The translations under genes and the position numbers were made by a program. A stretch of DNA of 46,902 nucleotides from assembly GCA_900318395.1 (NCBI GenBank), contig ONKL01000059.1, positions 1-46,902 of the forward strand, read 5' to 3'. Source of the DNA: an uncultured Prevotella sp. (lineage in GTDB: Bacteria; Bacteroidota; Bacteroidia; Bacteroidales; Bacteroidaceae). Below the pieces are notes generated by a model. It saw only the letters and a list, made by a program, of their open reading frames with translations, was not told the origin of the DNA and did not search any database. Positions 1 through 8,210 of the stretch are shown here, piece after piece; position 1 is the first letter of the stretch, and every line of letters starts with the position of its first letter.

Positions 1-468
1 CATGTCGGTGCCCCGGTAGAGGGTTGAGAGTATCTCTTCGAAGATGTCGATGCGCTCCTTGATGCGCGAGTTGACGGCGATGTTGATGTCTTGTGGCAGT
101 GTGGCTCCCTCGGCATAGATATGGGCGTGGTTGCCGCGGAAATGCAGCCAGTAGATGGTCCACTGGTCGCCTTCGGTGGTGCCATACTCATGGGGCTTGC
201 CTGCCGGAAGGATGAAATATTGGTTTTTCCTGACCTCATGGCGCTTCCCGTCGAGCACGTAGTAGCCTGAGCCCTCGACGCAGTAGATGAGTACATACTG
301 GTCGATGGCTTGATGGCGGATGCGATGGTGATGCTCGGCAAGGGGATAGAACCCGATGTCGGTAACGAACAGGCTTGATGTCAGCGCGTCGTTTTCTTGT
401 CGCTCAACCAGCACTGGTGGCAGTACCACGGAACGCTCGCCTTGAAATCCATCTTTCTTATTAATCAT
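1..468 (-). CDS. AraC-type transcriptional regulator, N-terminal sensor part (cut by window edge)
   Basis: The reading frame runs from ATG at 468 to the left edge without a stop, giving about 156 residues. The sequence has the cupin-like ligand-binding fold seen at the N terminus of AraC regulators: a conserved turn around IYCVEGSGYYVLDG, then the motif ILPAGKPHEYG followed by WTIYWLHFRGN. The DNA-binding helix-turn-helix half would lie beyond the window. It would act as a cytoplasmic activator or repressor responding to a small ligand, probably a sugar. The start codon overlaps the stop of the upstream truncated GIY-YIG fragment in an ATGA arrangement, so the two are translationally coupled. 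I infer the regulator class from the sensor domain only. Confidence 0.75.
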   Translation of the reverse strand, partial: MINKKDGFQGERSVVLPPVLVERQENDALTSSLFVTDIGFYPLAEHHHRIRHQAIDQYVLIYCVEGSGYYVLDGKRHEVRKNQYFILPAGKPHEYGTTEGDQWTIYWLHFRGNHAHIYAEGATLPQDINIAVNSRIKERIDIFEEILSTLYRGTDM

Positions 469-644
469 TTATATTTTGTGGTCTTCATCGTGGCGAATAT
501 TTCGAAGGGCAAGGGAACGGCTGTATTATCCAGTTCCTTGCTTCTCACATCCACAGGACGTGAGCTCTTGCCGATCTTCACCCAATCCTCGCGAAAGCTG
601 GGGTTTGTCAGTATGTAAACGTAGCCAGGTTCTTTGTTGCTCAT
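465..644 (-). pseudogene. Truncated GIY-YIG (T5orf172-like) nuclease fragment
   Basis: This 59-codon frame starts MSNKEPGYVYILTNPSF and continues WVKIGKSSRPVDVRSKEL. The GYVYILTN and VKIGKSS motifs are the N-terminal core of the GIY-YIG/T5orf172 family, whose members in Bacteroidetes usually exceed 100 residues. The second half, carrying the conserved Glu and the remaining fold, is missing: the frame ends shortly after FEIFATMKTTKY. The TGA stop overlaps the ATG of the AraC-type gene. A TAAATTTG element at 673-680 on the minus strand could be its -7 promoter box; a matching -33 box is not seen. I read it as a deletion or fusion junction that placed the AraC gene under this fragment's expression signals. 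A functional short protein cannot be excluded. Confidence 0.6.
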
Positions 645-782
645 ATAACTTGTATACTTATTTATTATGGTGCAAATTTACAAAAAAATAGAAGAATAAA
701 ACTGCTTTCGCACAAAAAACAATAGAAATTCCAGATTTTATATGAAACCAATTGTTTTATTTGATGAATTACAGTAGTTTTA

Positions 783-814
783 TTTGGTAGAATCAAAAGA
801 AAGATGTATCTTTG
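783..814 (+). promoter_or_regulatory. Bacteroidetes-type promoter for the HU-like gene
   Basis: TTTG at 783-786 and TATCTTTG at 807-814 are separated by 20 bases, matching the -33/-7 consensus of the Bacteroidetes primary sigma factor. Transcription would start near 820, giving a 5' leader of about 150 bases before the HU-like gene. That leader holds the 21-base repeats. Confidence 0.75.
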
Positions 815-828
815 CAACGCGAGAAGTT

Positions 829-1014
829 ATGTTTACAGACGTTGAACATAAGTTTGTCGACCATGAACATATATTCAAAGGCGTTGAACGTGAGTTTCAG
901 GAACATGAATATAAAATCTATAGAATAGAAAAGAAAAAAAGTAGAATAATCATCAAAAAACAGAATAGATATGGCAAATTTCGTATTACAGGAACTTCCG
1001 GAGGAGATGAGTGA
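829..1014 (+). repeat. Leader with 21-base periodic repeat; possible 61-codon peptide
   Basis: The core GAAC recurs at 844, 865, 886 and 901, so the first three copies are spaced exactly 21 bases. In the frame starting at ATG 829 this gives heptads such as VEHKFVD, HEHIFKG and VEREFQE, followed by a Lys-rich stretch, and ends at 1014 inside the HU-like gene. The predicted transcript start near 820 leaves almost no untranslated leader for this frame. It may be a real small peptide, a translated leader controlling the HU-like gene, or a DNA/RNA repeat without coding role. No known function was recognised. Confidence 0.4.
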
Positions 1015-1618
1015 GGGCAAGAAAGTGGTTTTCCCAAAGATGCAGACCTACTCGCTGCACGACTATGAGACTGTTATCAAACACATGCGTCCCTACGCAG
1101 GAAACATTAGCGACGGACTGATCCGGGCTGTCTTTGATGCGCTGGTATCGACGATGCAGAGTTGGATGCCTTTGGGGCATAGTATCAAGATCGACGGGCT
1201 GGGGGTATTCTCTCTGTCCTTAGGGTTCGATACCTCTACACCTTCGGAAAAAGACATTTCACAGAAGCAGGATGGCGAGGACCCCAAAACGAAATACAGG
1301 CATGTTTGTATTAAGGGCATCAATTTCAAACCTGATGCAGAGTTGCTGAAGGAGATGAACAAGCAAACGACATTCGACCGCGTCAGTACAGATGTGGTCG
1401 TTCCAAAGAAGTGCAAGTACAGTCGTGAAGAGCGTATGGCAAAGGCCAAGACCATTATCGAAAAGTATGGCTACATGACACTTACGGACTATGCTCTGGC
1501 AACTGAGCAGTCCAGAGCAGCAGCCTCGAATGACCTCAAGCGACTGGTGGCAGATGCTGATTCTGGCATCACCACTCGCGGAAGTCATTCGCATAAAGTT
1601 TGGATTGCAACGAAATAA
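971..1618 (+). CDS. HU-family DNA-binding protein with C-terminal winged-helix-like extension
   Basis: The 215-residue product has an N-terminal HU-like region of about 125 residues (SLHDYETVIKHM, then VFDALVSTMQSWMPLGHSIKIDGLGVFSLSLG), typical of the divergent HU proteins of Bacteroidetes. The motif GHSIKIDGLGVF marks the beta arm base. About residues 145-215 (EERMAKAKTIIEKYGYMTLTD onward) look like a small helix-turn-helix or winged helix ending in a basic tail. It is therefore probably a nucleoid or regulatory DNA-binding protein. ATG at 971 is preceded by an A-rich leader, as usual in this phylum. A hairpin terminator follows the stop directly. The function of the C-terminal part is inferred from pattern only. 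Confidence 0.75.
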   Translation: MANFVLQELPEEMSEGKKVVFPKMQTYSLHDYETVIKHMRPYAGNISDGLIRAVFDALVSTMQSWMPLGHSIKIDGLGVFSLSLGFDTSTPSEKDISQKQDGEDPKTKYRHVCIKGINFKPDAELLKEMNKQTTFDRVSTDVVVPKKCKYSREERMAKAKTIIEKYGYMTLTDYALATEQSRAAASNDLKRLVADADSGITTRGSHSHKVWIATK

Positions 1619-1657
1619 AAAAGAGGTGCAGACGATGAATCTGCACCTCTTCCTTTA
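1616..1657. terminator. Bidirectional terminator between the HU-like gene and dnaK
   Basis: A 12-bp perfect stem (1621-1632 with 1640-1651) has a 7-base loop. An A-run precedes it on the plus strand, which gives a U-run for transcripts coming from dnaK on the minus strand. It lies immediately after the HU-like stop and 19 bases from the dnaK stop. Confidence 0.85.
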
Positions 1658-1670
1658 TATAGTTAATAAC

Positions 1671-3590
1671 TTACTTCACCTCCTCGAAGTCGGCATCCTG
1701 GATGTCCTCGGGCTTCTGGCCGGCATTCTGCTGAGTCTGCTGCTGCTGACCGCCGTTGAACTGATCACCGCTAGGCTGGCCTGCCTGTCCCTGCTGGTAC
1801 ATCTGCTGTGATGCAGTCTGCCAAGCATTGTTCAGGGCTGCGATAGCTGTGTCGATGGCAGCGATGTCGCCTGACTTGTGGGCATCCTTCAGCTGCTGCA
1901 GGGCCTGCTCGATGGCTGGCTTGTGCTGTGCTGGGATCTTGTCGCCGATCTCCTTCAGCTGGTTCTCTGTCTGGAAGATCATAGAGTCAGCCTGGTTCAG
2001 CTTGTCTACGCGCTCGCGCTCCTTCTTATCATTCTCTGCATTCTGCTCAGCCTCAGCCTTCATGCGGTTGATCTCGTCCTGAGACAGACCAGACGAAGCC
2101 TCGATACGGATGGCCTGCTCCTTGCCAGTAGCCTTATCCTTGGCAGATACCTTCAGAATACCGTTGGCATCGATGTCGAAGGTTACCTCAATCTGAGGAA
2201 TACCACGACGAGCAGGAGCAATACCTGTTAGGTTGAACTGTCCGATACTCTTGTTCTGAGCTGCCATTGGACGCTCACCCTGCAGAACGTGGATGGTTAC
2301 CTCGGTCTGATTATCAGCTGCGGTAGAGAATGTCTCGCTCTTCTTGCAAGGAATGGTCGAGTTGGCCTCGATCAGTTTGGTCATCACACCACCCATGGTC
2401 TCGATACCCAGTGTCAGAGGTGTCACATCGAGCAGTACGATATCGCCTACGCCACCTTCCTTGTTCAGGATGGCACCCTGGATAGATGCGCCTACGGCTA
2501 CCACCTCATCGGGGTTAACGCCCTTTGAAGGCTCCTTGCCGAAGTAGTTCTTAACCAATGTCTGAACGGCAGGGATACGGCTTGAACCACCTACGAGGAT
2601 TACCTCGTCGATATCGGCAGTTGTCAGGTGTGCATCAGCGATAGCCTTCTGACATGGTGCCAGACAAGCCTGGATCAGGTCGTGAGCCAGCTGCTCGAAC
2701 TTAGCACGGGTCAGTGTCTTTACCAAGTGCTTAGGTACACCGCCTACAGGCATAATGTAAGGCAGGTTGATCTCTGTGCTTGTCGAAGATGACAGCTCGA
2801 TCTTTGCCTTCTCAGCAGCCTCCTTCAGACGCTGCATAGCCATTGGATCGCTCTTCAGATCGGCACCCTCATCGTTCTTGAACTCCTGTACCAGCCAGTC
2901 GATGATTACCTGGTCGAAGTCATCACCACCCAGGTGTGTGTCACCATTGGTAGAGAGTACCTCGAACACACCACCACCGAACTCCAGGATAGAGATATCG
3001 AACGTACCACCACCGAGGTCGAATACGGCAATCTTCATATCCTTGTTGGCCTTGTCAACACCGTATGCCAAAGCGGCGGCTGTAGGCTCGTTGACAATAC
3101 GCTTCACATCAAGACCTGCAATCTGGCCAGCCTCTTTGGTAGCCTGACGCTGAGAGTCAGAGAAGTAAGCCGGTACGGTGATAACAGCCTCTGTTACCTC
3201 CTGTCCGAGGTAGTCCTCGGCAGTCTTCTTCATCTTCTGAAGAATCATTGCAGAGATCTCCTGCGGTGTGTATTTGCGACCGTTGATATCTACACGGGGA
3301 TAACCGCCCTCATTAACTACTGAATAAGGTACGCGAGCGATTTCCTTCTCAGTCTGCTGCCAATTCTCACCCATGAAACGCTTGATAGAGTAAACAGTGT
3401 TCTTAGGATTCGTGATAGCCTGACGCTTGGCAGGATCACCGATCTTACGCTCACCGTTATCAACAAAACCAACTACAGAAGGTGTTGTACGCTTACCCTC
3501 GCTGTTGGCAATTACTACTGGCTCGTTACCCTCGAATACGGCAACGCAGCTGTTTGTAGTTCCTAAGTCAATTCCAATAATCTTTCCCAT
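1671..3590 (-). CDS. dnaK: Chaperone DnaK (Hsp70)
   Basis: The 639-residue protein has the full Hsp70 layout. The N-terminal actin-like ATPase starts [16 protein letters not shown] and carries the phosphate motif [13 protein letters not shown]. The hydrophobic linker [15 protein letters not shown] leads into the substrate-binding domain. The C terminus is a Gln/Gly-rich tail ending DADFEEVK, comparable to the EEVD-like end of bacterial DnaK. It folds nascent and stress-damaged proteins in the cytoplasm with DnaJ and GrpE, neither of which is in this window. It is monocistronic: terminators lie beyond it and its other neighbour is divergent. The upstream region has a sigma-54-like element and an inverted repeat instead of a clear Bacteroidetes -33/-7 promoter. 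Confidence 0.98.
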   Translation of the reverse strand: MGKIIGIDLGTTNSCVAVFEGNEPVVIANSEGKRTTPSVVGFVDNGERKIGDPAKRQAITNPKNTVYSIKRFMGENWQQTEKEIARVPYSVVNEGGYPRVDINGRKYTPQEISAMILQKMKKTAEDYLGQEVTEAVITVPAYFSDSQRQATKEAGQIAGLDVKRIVNEPTAAALAYGVDKANKDMKIAVFDLGGGTFDISILEFGGGVFEVLSTNGDTHLGGDDFDQVIIDWLVQEFKNDEGADLKSDPMAMQRLKEAAEKAKIELSSSTSTEINLPYIMPVGGVPKHLVKTLTRAKFEQLAHDLIQACLAPCQKAIADAHLTTADIDEVILVGGSSRIPAVQTLVKNYFGKEPSKGVNPDEVVAVGASIQGAILNKEGGVGDIVLLDVTPLTLGIETMGGVMTKLIEANSTIPCKKSETFSTAADNQTEVTIHVLQGERPMAAQNKSIGQFNLTGIAPARRGIPQIEVTFDIDANGILKVSAKDKATGKEQAIRIEASSGLSQDEINRMKAEAEQNAENDKKERERVDKLNQADSMIFQTENQLKEIGDKIPAQHKPAIEQALQQLKDAHKSGDIAAIDTAIAALNNAWQTASQQMYQQGQAGQPSGDQFNGGQQQQTQQNAGQKPEDIQDADFEEVK

Positions 3591-3652
3591 AATTCTTATA
3601 CTTTTATTAATTTATAATCTATTTAATTGGATAAAAATCCACGAAATGAATA

Positions 3653-3668
3653 GCAAAGCATGTGCCAA
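3653..3668 (-). promoter_or_regulatory. Candidate sigma-54 (-24/-12) promoter of dnaK
   Basis: On the minus strand the sequence TTGGCACATGCTTTGC matches the RpoN consensus TGGCAC-N5-TTGC, with the diagnostic GG and GC separated by exactly 10 bases. It lies about 60 bases upstream of the dnaK start. The nearest alternative -7-like sequence in this region does not match TAnnTTTG. The match is read directly from the sequence; its use by RNA polymerase is inferred. Confidence 0.5.
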
Positions 3669-3714
3669 AATGTCGTTTTTTGATAAAAATGTTTTTTGTT
3701 ACGTCATTTTGGCA
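3663..3714. promoter_or_regulatory. Inverted repeat TGCCAAAATG / CATTTTGGCA in the dnaK upstream region
   Basis: Perfect 10-base half-sites lie at 3663-3672 and 3705-3714, about 42 bases centre to centre, and both extend with an outer CG after one mismatch. The half nearest dnaK overlaps the -24 element. The spacing of about four helical turns fits binding of two protein dimers or a DNA loop. No regulator is assigned. Confidence 0.45.
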
Positions 3715-3721
3715 TAAATTA

Positions 3722-3753
3722 TTTGGAGTTTCGCTGGAATTACTTTATCTTTG
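3722..3753 (+). promoter_or_regulatory. Bacteroidetes-type promoter for the secreted protein gene
   Basis: TTTG at 3722-3725 and TATCTTTG at 3746-3753 are separated by 20 bases and lie 34 bases before the ATG at 3788. The promoter is divergent from dnaK and sits next to the inverted repeat. Confidence 0.8.
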
Positions 3754-3787
3754 CAGTCAGAATTCTAAAATAAAACTATCGGTAGTC

Positions 3788-5188
3788 ATGAAAAAAGTGA
3801 TTTTAACGGCCTTGATGGCGCTTGTCTTTTTGGTAGTCTCAGCACAGGAGAATTCCTATATTGTGAAGACTCGCAATGTTAAGAAGGGTGTAACGCCTGA
3901 AGTGGGCGCCGACTTAGAAGCCCTCATGCAACAGGAGCAAACAGCAGCGGACTTCATCGGGCAGAACTTCAAGTTTTACAGTCTGTGCGACTGGGAGGAG
4001 GGTATGAAGTTTATGGTGCTGCCAGAAAAATACGACCTGGTGGTGAAGACATTTACTGATGCCTCCACAGGCAAAGAGGTGAGCAGTATGCCATTGAAGC
4101 ATAAGATTATGATCTACAAAGGGCATACAGAAGGCCCGGATGGTCATGCACGTGTTAACTTTGTCTGTCAGGACAATGGCAAAAATTACTATTATGAGAT
4201 TCCCTCTGGTTCCTTTGATGATTATTGCTATTCAAAGACTGGTGTGCCAACGCTGGCTTACCTTGGTGATGTCGACATTGCCAGGGATAAGTTGATGGGA
4301 AAGACATTATACACCAAGACCCAGTTCTACCGTATTGATACGGATTATGATAGCGATGGCTTCCAGGATGTCATTGTCGATAAGGACATGGAGGTAAAGG
4401 TGACAGCTATAGGTGTAGGCACGCGCAGTTTCCCTGTGAAGATTATCGTGGAGGATAAGGATGGCAATGAGTTCTATCAGAATGTGGCTATCTCCAAGAC
4501 CAACTGCGGTATGCGTGATGATGAGTTCGTCACCGACAATGCGAAGTATCTTTTTAAGAATTCCTTCGAACTGGTTGATGACATTATGGCAGTCAATAGC
4601 TATAATTATAAGGTTTATCTGGGTAGGATCATCCACACGAAATATCCGACAGCAATGCTGAACGAGGTGACGAAGAAGGTGCAGGCTATCCCCCGTATGG
4701 CTGAATATCAGATTGAGACAATCACGCCTCATAAGACTGATGATAAGGCGACCATTAAGCTGAAGAACACTACCCTTGGTACGTTCTTCTTCATTGACAT
4801 GGTGCTCGACAGTCATCGTGCTGAGCGTCAGGAAGACTACTTCGGCTATCTCTTTGCTCCAGGCCCTGGCAAGAAGGTTCAGACCTCAGAGAGCAGCCGT
4901 GCGATGATTCGCCAAGGTCACGTAGGTATCGGTTTCTCAGAGGATGAGGTTATGATGGCAGCTGGAGAACCTAATAAGATCCAATATGGTCAGAACGGTC
5001 AGTACACCTGGATCTTCAACCGTTCTAACAACAAGCTGTTGTTTGTCGACTTTGATGGTACAGGTTCTGTTTCGAAGTATTATACTAAGGATGGTCCTGC
5101 TGCTGCCAAAAGCCCAAGTTCCAAGCGACCGAGTTCAAAAATGAATCCTAAGAAAGCTAAGGCAATGAAGAATGCTACTCCACTCTAA
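3788..5188 (+). CDS. Secreted protein of unknown function with C-terminal SmpA/BamE-like module
   Basis: I place the start at ATG 3788 because it begins a typical signal peptide (MKKVILTALMALVFLVVSAQ) just downstream of the promoter; an in-frame extension upstream would include the promoter itself. The mature protein of about 446 residues is probably periplasmic or outer-membrane associated. Most of it is not recognised. Near residues 370-440 the pattern GHVGIGFSEDEVMMAAGEPNKI, then YTWIFNRSNNKLLFVDFDGTGSV, resembles SmpA/OmlA (BamE) folds: a G-x-S-x-x-E-V helix, a GxPxxI turn and two strands. The C terminus is Lys/Ser/Pro-rich and basic. It is a single-gene unit closed by a strong terminator. 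No enzymatic motif is seen, and the assignment of the C-terminal module is tentative. Confidence 0.7.
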   Translation: MKKVILTALMALVFLVVSAQENSYIVKTRNVKKGVTPEVGADLEALMQQEQTAADFIGQNFKFYSLCDWEEGMKFMVLPEKYDLVVKTFTDASTGKEVSSMPLKHKIMIYKGHTEGPDGHARVNFVCQDNGKNYYYEIPSGSFDDYCYSKTGVPTLAYLGDVDIARDKLMGKTLYTKTQFYRIDTDYDSDGFQDVIVDKDMEVKVTAIGVGTRSFPVKIIVEDKDGNEFYQNVAISKTNCGMRDDEFVTDNAKYLFKNSFELVDDIMAVNSYNYKVYLGRIIHTKYPTAMLNEVTKKVQAIPRMAEYQIETITPHKTDDKATIKLKNTTLGTFFFIDMVLDSHRAERQEDYFGYLFAPGPGKKVQTSESSRAMIRQGHVGIGFSEDEVMMAAGEPNKIQYGQNGQYTWIFNRSNNKLLFVDFDGTGSVSKYYTKDGPAAAKSPSSKRPSSKMNPKKAKAMKNATPL

Positions 5189-5202
5189 AGTGGAAATGAC
5201 AT

Positions 5203-5238
5203 AAAAATCCCCCAACCGTCTAGTTGGGGGATTTTTTT
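5203..5238. terminator. Bidirectional terminator between the secreted protein gene and recA
   Basis: A 14-bp perfect stem (5203-5216 with 5223-5236) encloses the loop CGTCTA, with A and T runs at its ends, so it can end transcripts from both convergent genes. The recA stop codon touches its right edge. Confidence 0.9.
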
Positions 5239-6262
5239 ATGCTTGAGCAATCGCCTGCATGATCTTACTCTCCAGCTCTTCACAGAGTTCTGGATTGTCT
5301 TTCAGCAACTCCTTAGTGGCATCGCGACCTTGAGCCAGCTTCGATTCGCCATAGCTGAACCAGGAACCGCTCTTCTTAATGATGCCGTATTCAACACCCA
5401 GGTCAACAATCTCACCGATCTTCGAAATACCCTCGCCAAAGGTAATCTCAAACTCAGCCTTGCGGAATGGAGGAGCCACCTTGTTCTTCACCACCTTCAC
5501 GCGAACTTGGTTGCCGATAGGCTGGTCACCATCCTTCAGAGTGGTCACCTTGCGGATGTCCAGACGAACGGAAGCATAGAACTTCAAGGCGTTACCACCA
5601 GTCGTCGTCTCTGGATTGCCAAACATCACACCAATCTTCTCACGAAGCTGGTTGATGAAGATACAGGTGGTCTTGGTCTTCGATATGGTGGAGGTCAGCT
5701 TGCGCAGGGCCTGACTCATCAGGCGGGCCTGCAGACCTACTGCGGAGTCGCCCATGTCGCCCTCGATCTCCTTCTTGGGAGTCAAGGCTGCCACAGAGTC
5801 GATGATGATGATATCAATGGCACTTGAGCGGATCAGTTGGTCAGCAATCTCCAGCGCCTGCTCACCATTGTCTGGCTGGGAAATATACAGGTTGTCGATA
5901 TCCACTCCCAGATGCTCTGCATAGAAACGGTCAAAGGCATGCTCTGCGTCGATGAATGCAGCAACACCGCCTGCCTTCTGACATTCTGCAATGGCATGTA
6001 TGGCCAAGGTGGTCTTACCAGATGATTCCGGTCCGTAGATCTCTATGATGCGCCCCTTGGGATAGCCTCCCACGCCCAGGGCTGCATTCAGACCGATACT
6101 TCCTGTAGGTATCACCTCTACATTCTCAATCTTCTCTTCGCCCATGCGCATGATGGCGCCTTTGCCGTAGTCCTTCTCAATTTTGGCCATTGCAGCCTGC
6201 AGGGCTTTTAACTTCTGCTGTTGCGGAGTCAGTTGCTCCGTAGATTCTTCTTTCTTTGCCAT
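5237..6262 (-). CDS. recA: Recombinase RecA
   Basis: The 341-residue protein is a canonical RecA. It has the Walker [10 protein letters not shown] at residues 77-85, the Walker B region [12 protein letters not shown], the L2-adjacent motif [15 protein letters not shown] and the C-terminal part [15 protein letters not shown]. It forms filaments on single-stranded DNA, drives homologous pairing and stimulates LexA-type autocleavage. The gap to the upstream carboxynorspermidine dehydrogenase gene is only 27 bases with no promoter motif, so it is probably cotranscribed with that gene and the uncharacterised gene before it. No LexA-like box is evident immediately upstream. Confidence 0.98.
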   Translation of the reverse strand: MAKKEESTEQLTPQQQKLKALQAAMAKIEKDYGKGAIMRMGEEKIENVEVIPTGSIGLNAALGVGGYPKGRIIEIYGPESSGKTTLAIHAIAECQKAGGVAAFIDAEHAFDRFYAEHLGVDIDNLYISQPDNGEQALEIADQLIRSSAIDIIIIDSVAALTPKKEIEGDMGDSAVGLQARLMSQALRKLTSTISKTKTTCIFINQLREKIGVMFGNPETTTGGNALKFYASVRLDIRKVTTLKDGDQPIGNQVRVKVVKNKVAPPFRKAEFEITFGEGISKIGEIVDLGVEYGIIKKSGSWFSYGESKLAQGRDATKELLKDNPELCEELESKIMQAIAQA

Positions 6263-6289
6263 AGCTGTTAGAAATTTAAGATTTTGAAA

Positions 6290-7525
6290 TTATAGTTCGA
6301 GGTCGCCATCATGCACTTCGTGCCAAGGCAGACCTTGCTTGTTCAACTGTTCCATGAATGGATCGGGATCGAAGTCCTCCACGTTCCATACACCAGGCTT
6401 CTTCCAGATTCCCTTGACAAACATCATCGCTCCAATCATAGCTGGTACACCTGTCGTGTAGCTGACACCTTGCATACCAGTCTCCTTATAGGCTTCCTGG
6501 TGTTTGCAGTTGTTGTAGACATAATAGGTGTGCTCCTTACCGTCCTTGATACCACGGATGCGGCAGCCGATAGAGGTCTCGCCCTCATAGTTCTCACCCA
6601 GATCCTGCGGGTTGGGTAGTACAGCCTTCAGGAACTGCAGGGGAACGATCTTTACTTTGGCCGTGCCTGAACCATCTGCCAGAGGAGCCTCATATTCTAT
6701 CTCATCTATACGACTCATGCCGATATTCTGAATCACTTCGAGGTGCTTCAGATACTGTTCGCCAAAGGTCATCCAGAAACGTCCCTGCTTGATGGTGGGA
6801 TAGTTCTTCACCAGCGATTCCAGTTCCTCATGGTGTAGCAGATAGCTCTCACGTGGACCGATGTTGGGGTAGGTCAGAGGCTTGTGAATCTCCAGTGGCT
6901 CTGTCTCAATCCACTGTCCGTCCTTGTAGTAGAGACCTTTTTGGGTAATCTCACGGATGTTGATCTCTGGATTGAAGTTCGTGGCGAAGGCATGGTGGTG
7001 GTCACCGGCATTGCAGTCCACGATGTCCAGATAGTGGATCTCGTCGAAATGGTGCTTGGCGGCATAGGCTGTATAGACACCAGATACGCCAGGGTCGAAG
7101 CCGCAGCCAAGGATAGCAGTCAGTCCTGCCTGCTCGAAACGGTCTTTATAGGCCCACTGCCATGAATATTCGAAATGCGCCTCGTCCTTTGGCTCATAGT
7201 TGGCTGTATCGAGATAGTTACAGCCACAGGCCAGACAGGCATCCATGATAGTCAGATCCTGATAGGGCAGGGCAAGGTTGATCACGAGCTCAGGCTTGTA
7301 GCTGTTGAAGAGTGCCTTCAACTGCTCTACATCATCTGCATCCACCTGTGCTGTCTTAATGTCCATCTTGTAACCAGCCTGATGGATATCCTCCACAATC
7401 TTGTCGCATTTGGCCTTGCGACGGCTGGCAATCATAAAGTCGGTAAACACATCAGCATTCTGTGCTATCTTGAATGCTGCCACCGTAGCGACGCCTCCGG
7501 CGCCAATCATTAAAACTTTTGCCAT
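6290..7525 (-). CDS. Carboxynorspermidine/carboxyspermidine dehydrogenase (saccharopine dehydrogenase-like)
   Basis: The 411-residue protein starts with a Rossmann NAD(P) motif, MIGAGGVATVAAFKIAQN, followed by MIASRRKAKCDKIVEDI. It also has YLDTANYEP and ILGCGFDPGVSGVYTAYAAKH, typical of the CANSDH branch of the saccharopine dehydrogenase family. In the family the enzyme reductively condenses aspartate semialdehyde with a diamine (diaminopropane or putrescine) to carboxynorspermidine or carboxyspermidine, the spermidine route used in Bacteroidetes. The partner decarboxylase is not in this window. The gene lies 20 bases after the uncharacterised gene and 27 before recA, consistent with one operon. 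Assignment is by motif and length; substrate choice between diamines cannot be read from sequence. Confidence 0.9.
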   Translation of the reverse strand: MAKVLMIGAGGVATVAAFKIAQNADVFTDFMIASRRKAKCDKIVEDIHQAGYKMDIKTAQVDADDVEQLKALFNSYKPELVINLALPYQDLTIMDACLACGCNYLDTANYEPKDEAHFEYSWQWAYKDRFEQAGLTAILGCGFDPGVSGVYTAYAAKHHFDEIHYLDIVDCNAGDHHHAFATNFNPEINIREITQKGLYYKDGQWIETEPLEIHKPLTYPNIGPRESYLLHHEELESLVKNYPTIKQGRFWMTFGEQYLKHLEVIQNIGMSRIDEIEYEAPLADGSGTAKVKIVPLQFLKAVLPNPQDLGENYEGETSIGCRIRGIKDGKEHTYYVYNNCKHQEAYKETGMQGVSYTTGVPAMIGAMMFVKGIWKKPGVWNVEDFDPDPFMEQLNKQGLPWHEVHDGDLEL

Positions 7526-7545
7526 AATTATTTGTTTTTATGTTC

Positions 7546-8151
7546 TTATGTCTTGATCTCGTCGGCTCTGATGCCTAAGGCTGCCATCAGCGAGTATCCC
7601 AGTATCTCCTGTCGGAAGTTGCCTCCTGGCATGGGCTGCATGGCAAAGACGGTAATCCGCTTGTCATCATCATCCAGATGGTTGAGCGCTTCGCGTACCT
7701 TATTATATATATGAGCTTCTTCTGCATTGGGGATGACCATGATGCGCTTCACCTCCCTCTGGACCGCTATCATCTGAAGGGCATCGGTGAGATAGTCTTC
7801 CCCACCGGCAATCTCCTCTAGCGGATAGGCATTGATGATAAACTCCCCCAGATGGTCCTTGAAGGCCTTGCCGTCCAATTCATCCGTATAGTGCCCAGGG
7901 GTGAAGTTCTCCATCTGCGTTTTGTTCTTCTGATGAACCAACACTACTTGTGTCTCGTGTTCTCCTTCTCGGATGCCTCCATCGAGAGCGATGCAGTCTA
8001 TCCACTTGGCGAAATCAGCCTGAGGAATCCTTCGCCCGATCATTCTTTCAAAGTTAACAATAAGTGAGAATGCGACTTTGTCGACGTAGTCTGCATCGAC
8101 CAAAATCACATTCTCACTCCACTTTGTTTGCTCTTGTAGGTTGTTGTTCAT
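7546..8151 (-). CDS. Conserved Bacteroidetes protein of unknown function (DUF6621-like)
   Basis: The 201-residue cytoplasmic protein contains WSENVILVDADYVDKVAFSLIVNFERMIGRRIP, then DCIALDGGIR and a C-terminal MPGGNFRQEILGYSLMAALGI. I recognise it as a Bacteroidales-restricted family, probably DUF6621. The early VDADYVD and the ALDGG segment recall the acidic pattern of NYN/PIN-like folds, but I cannot assert nuclease activity. I chose ATG at 8151. An in-frame TTG at 8163 would overlap the -7 promoter box at 8161-8168. It heads a probable operon with carboxynorspermidine dehydrogenase and recA. The predicted leader is only a few bases, so translation may be almost leaderless. Confidence 0.7.
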   Translation of the reverse strand: MNNNLQEQTKWSENVILVDADYVDKVAFSLIVNFERMIGRRIPQADFAKWIDCIALDGGIREGEHETQVVLVHQKNKTQMENFTPGHYTDELDGKAFKDHLGEFIINAYPLEEIAGGEDYLTDALQMIAVQREVKRIMVIPNAEEAHIYNKVREALNHLDDDDKRITVFAMQPMPGGNFRQEILGYSLMAALGIRADEIKT

Positions 8152-8160
8152 AACTAGCTG

Positions 8161-8168
8161 CAAAGTTA
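8161..8168 (-). promoter_or_regulatory. -7 box (TAACTTTG) of the unknown-gene/CANSDH/recA operon
   Basis: On the minus strand TAACTTTG lies 9 bases before the ATG at 8151. Twenty bases upstream is CTTG (8192-8189), a partial -33 box. It decides the start codon by ruling out the upstream TTG. Confidence 0.6.
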
Positions 8169-8210
8169 CGAAGAATTTCCTAAATGAGCAAGCTTTTCAC
8201 TTTTTTTATA

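Noticed and set aside
784-828. Upstream part of the frame before the HU-like gene as coding sequence
   Set aside because: It contains the -33/-7 promoter elements, so it cannot be translated from that transcript; only the part from 829 is considered.
3705-3753. Sigma-54 promoter on the plus strand for the secreted protein gene
   Set aside because: The TTGGCA half-site is present but no GC pair lies 10 bases after the GG, while a perfect Bacteroidetes promoter overlaps the region.
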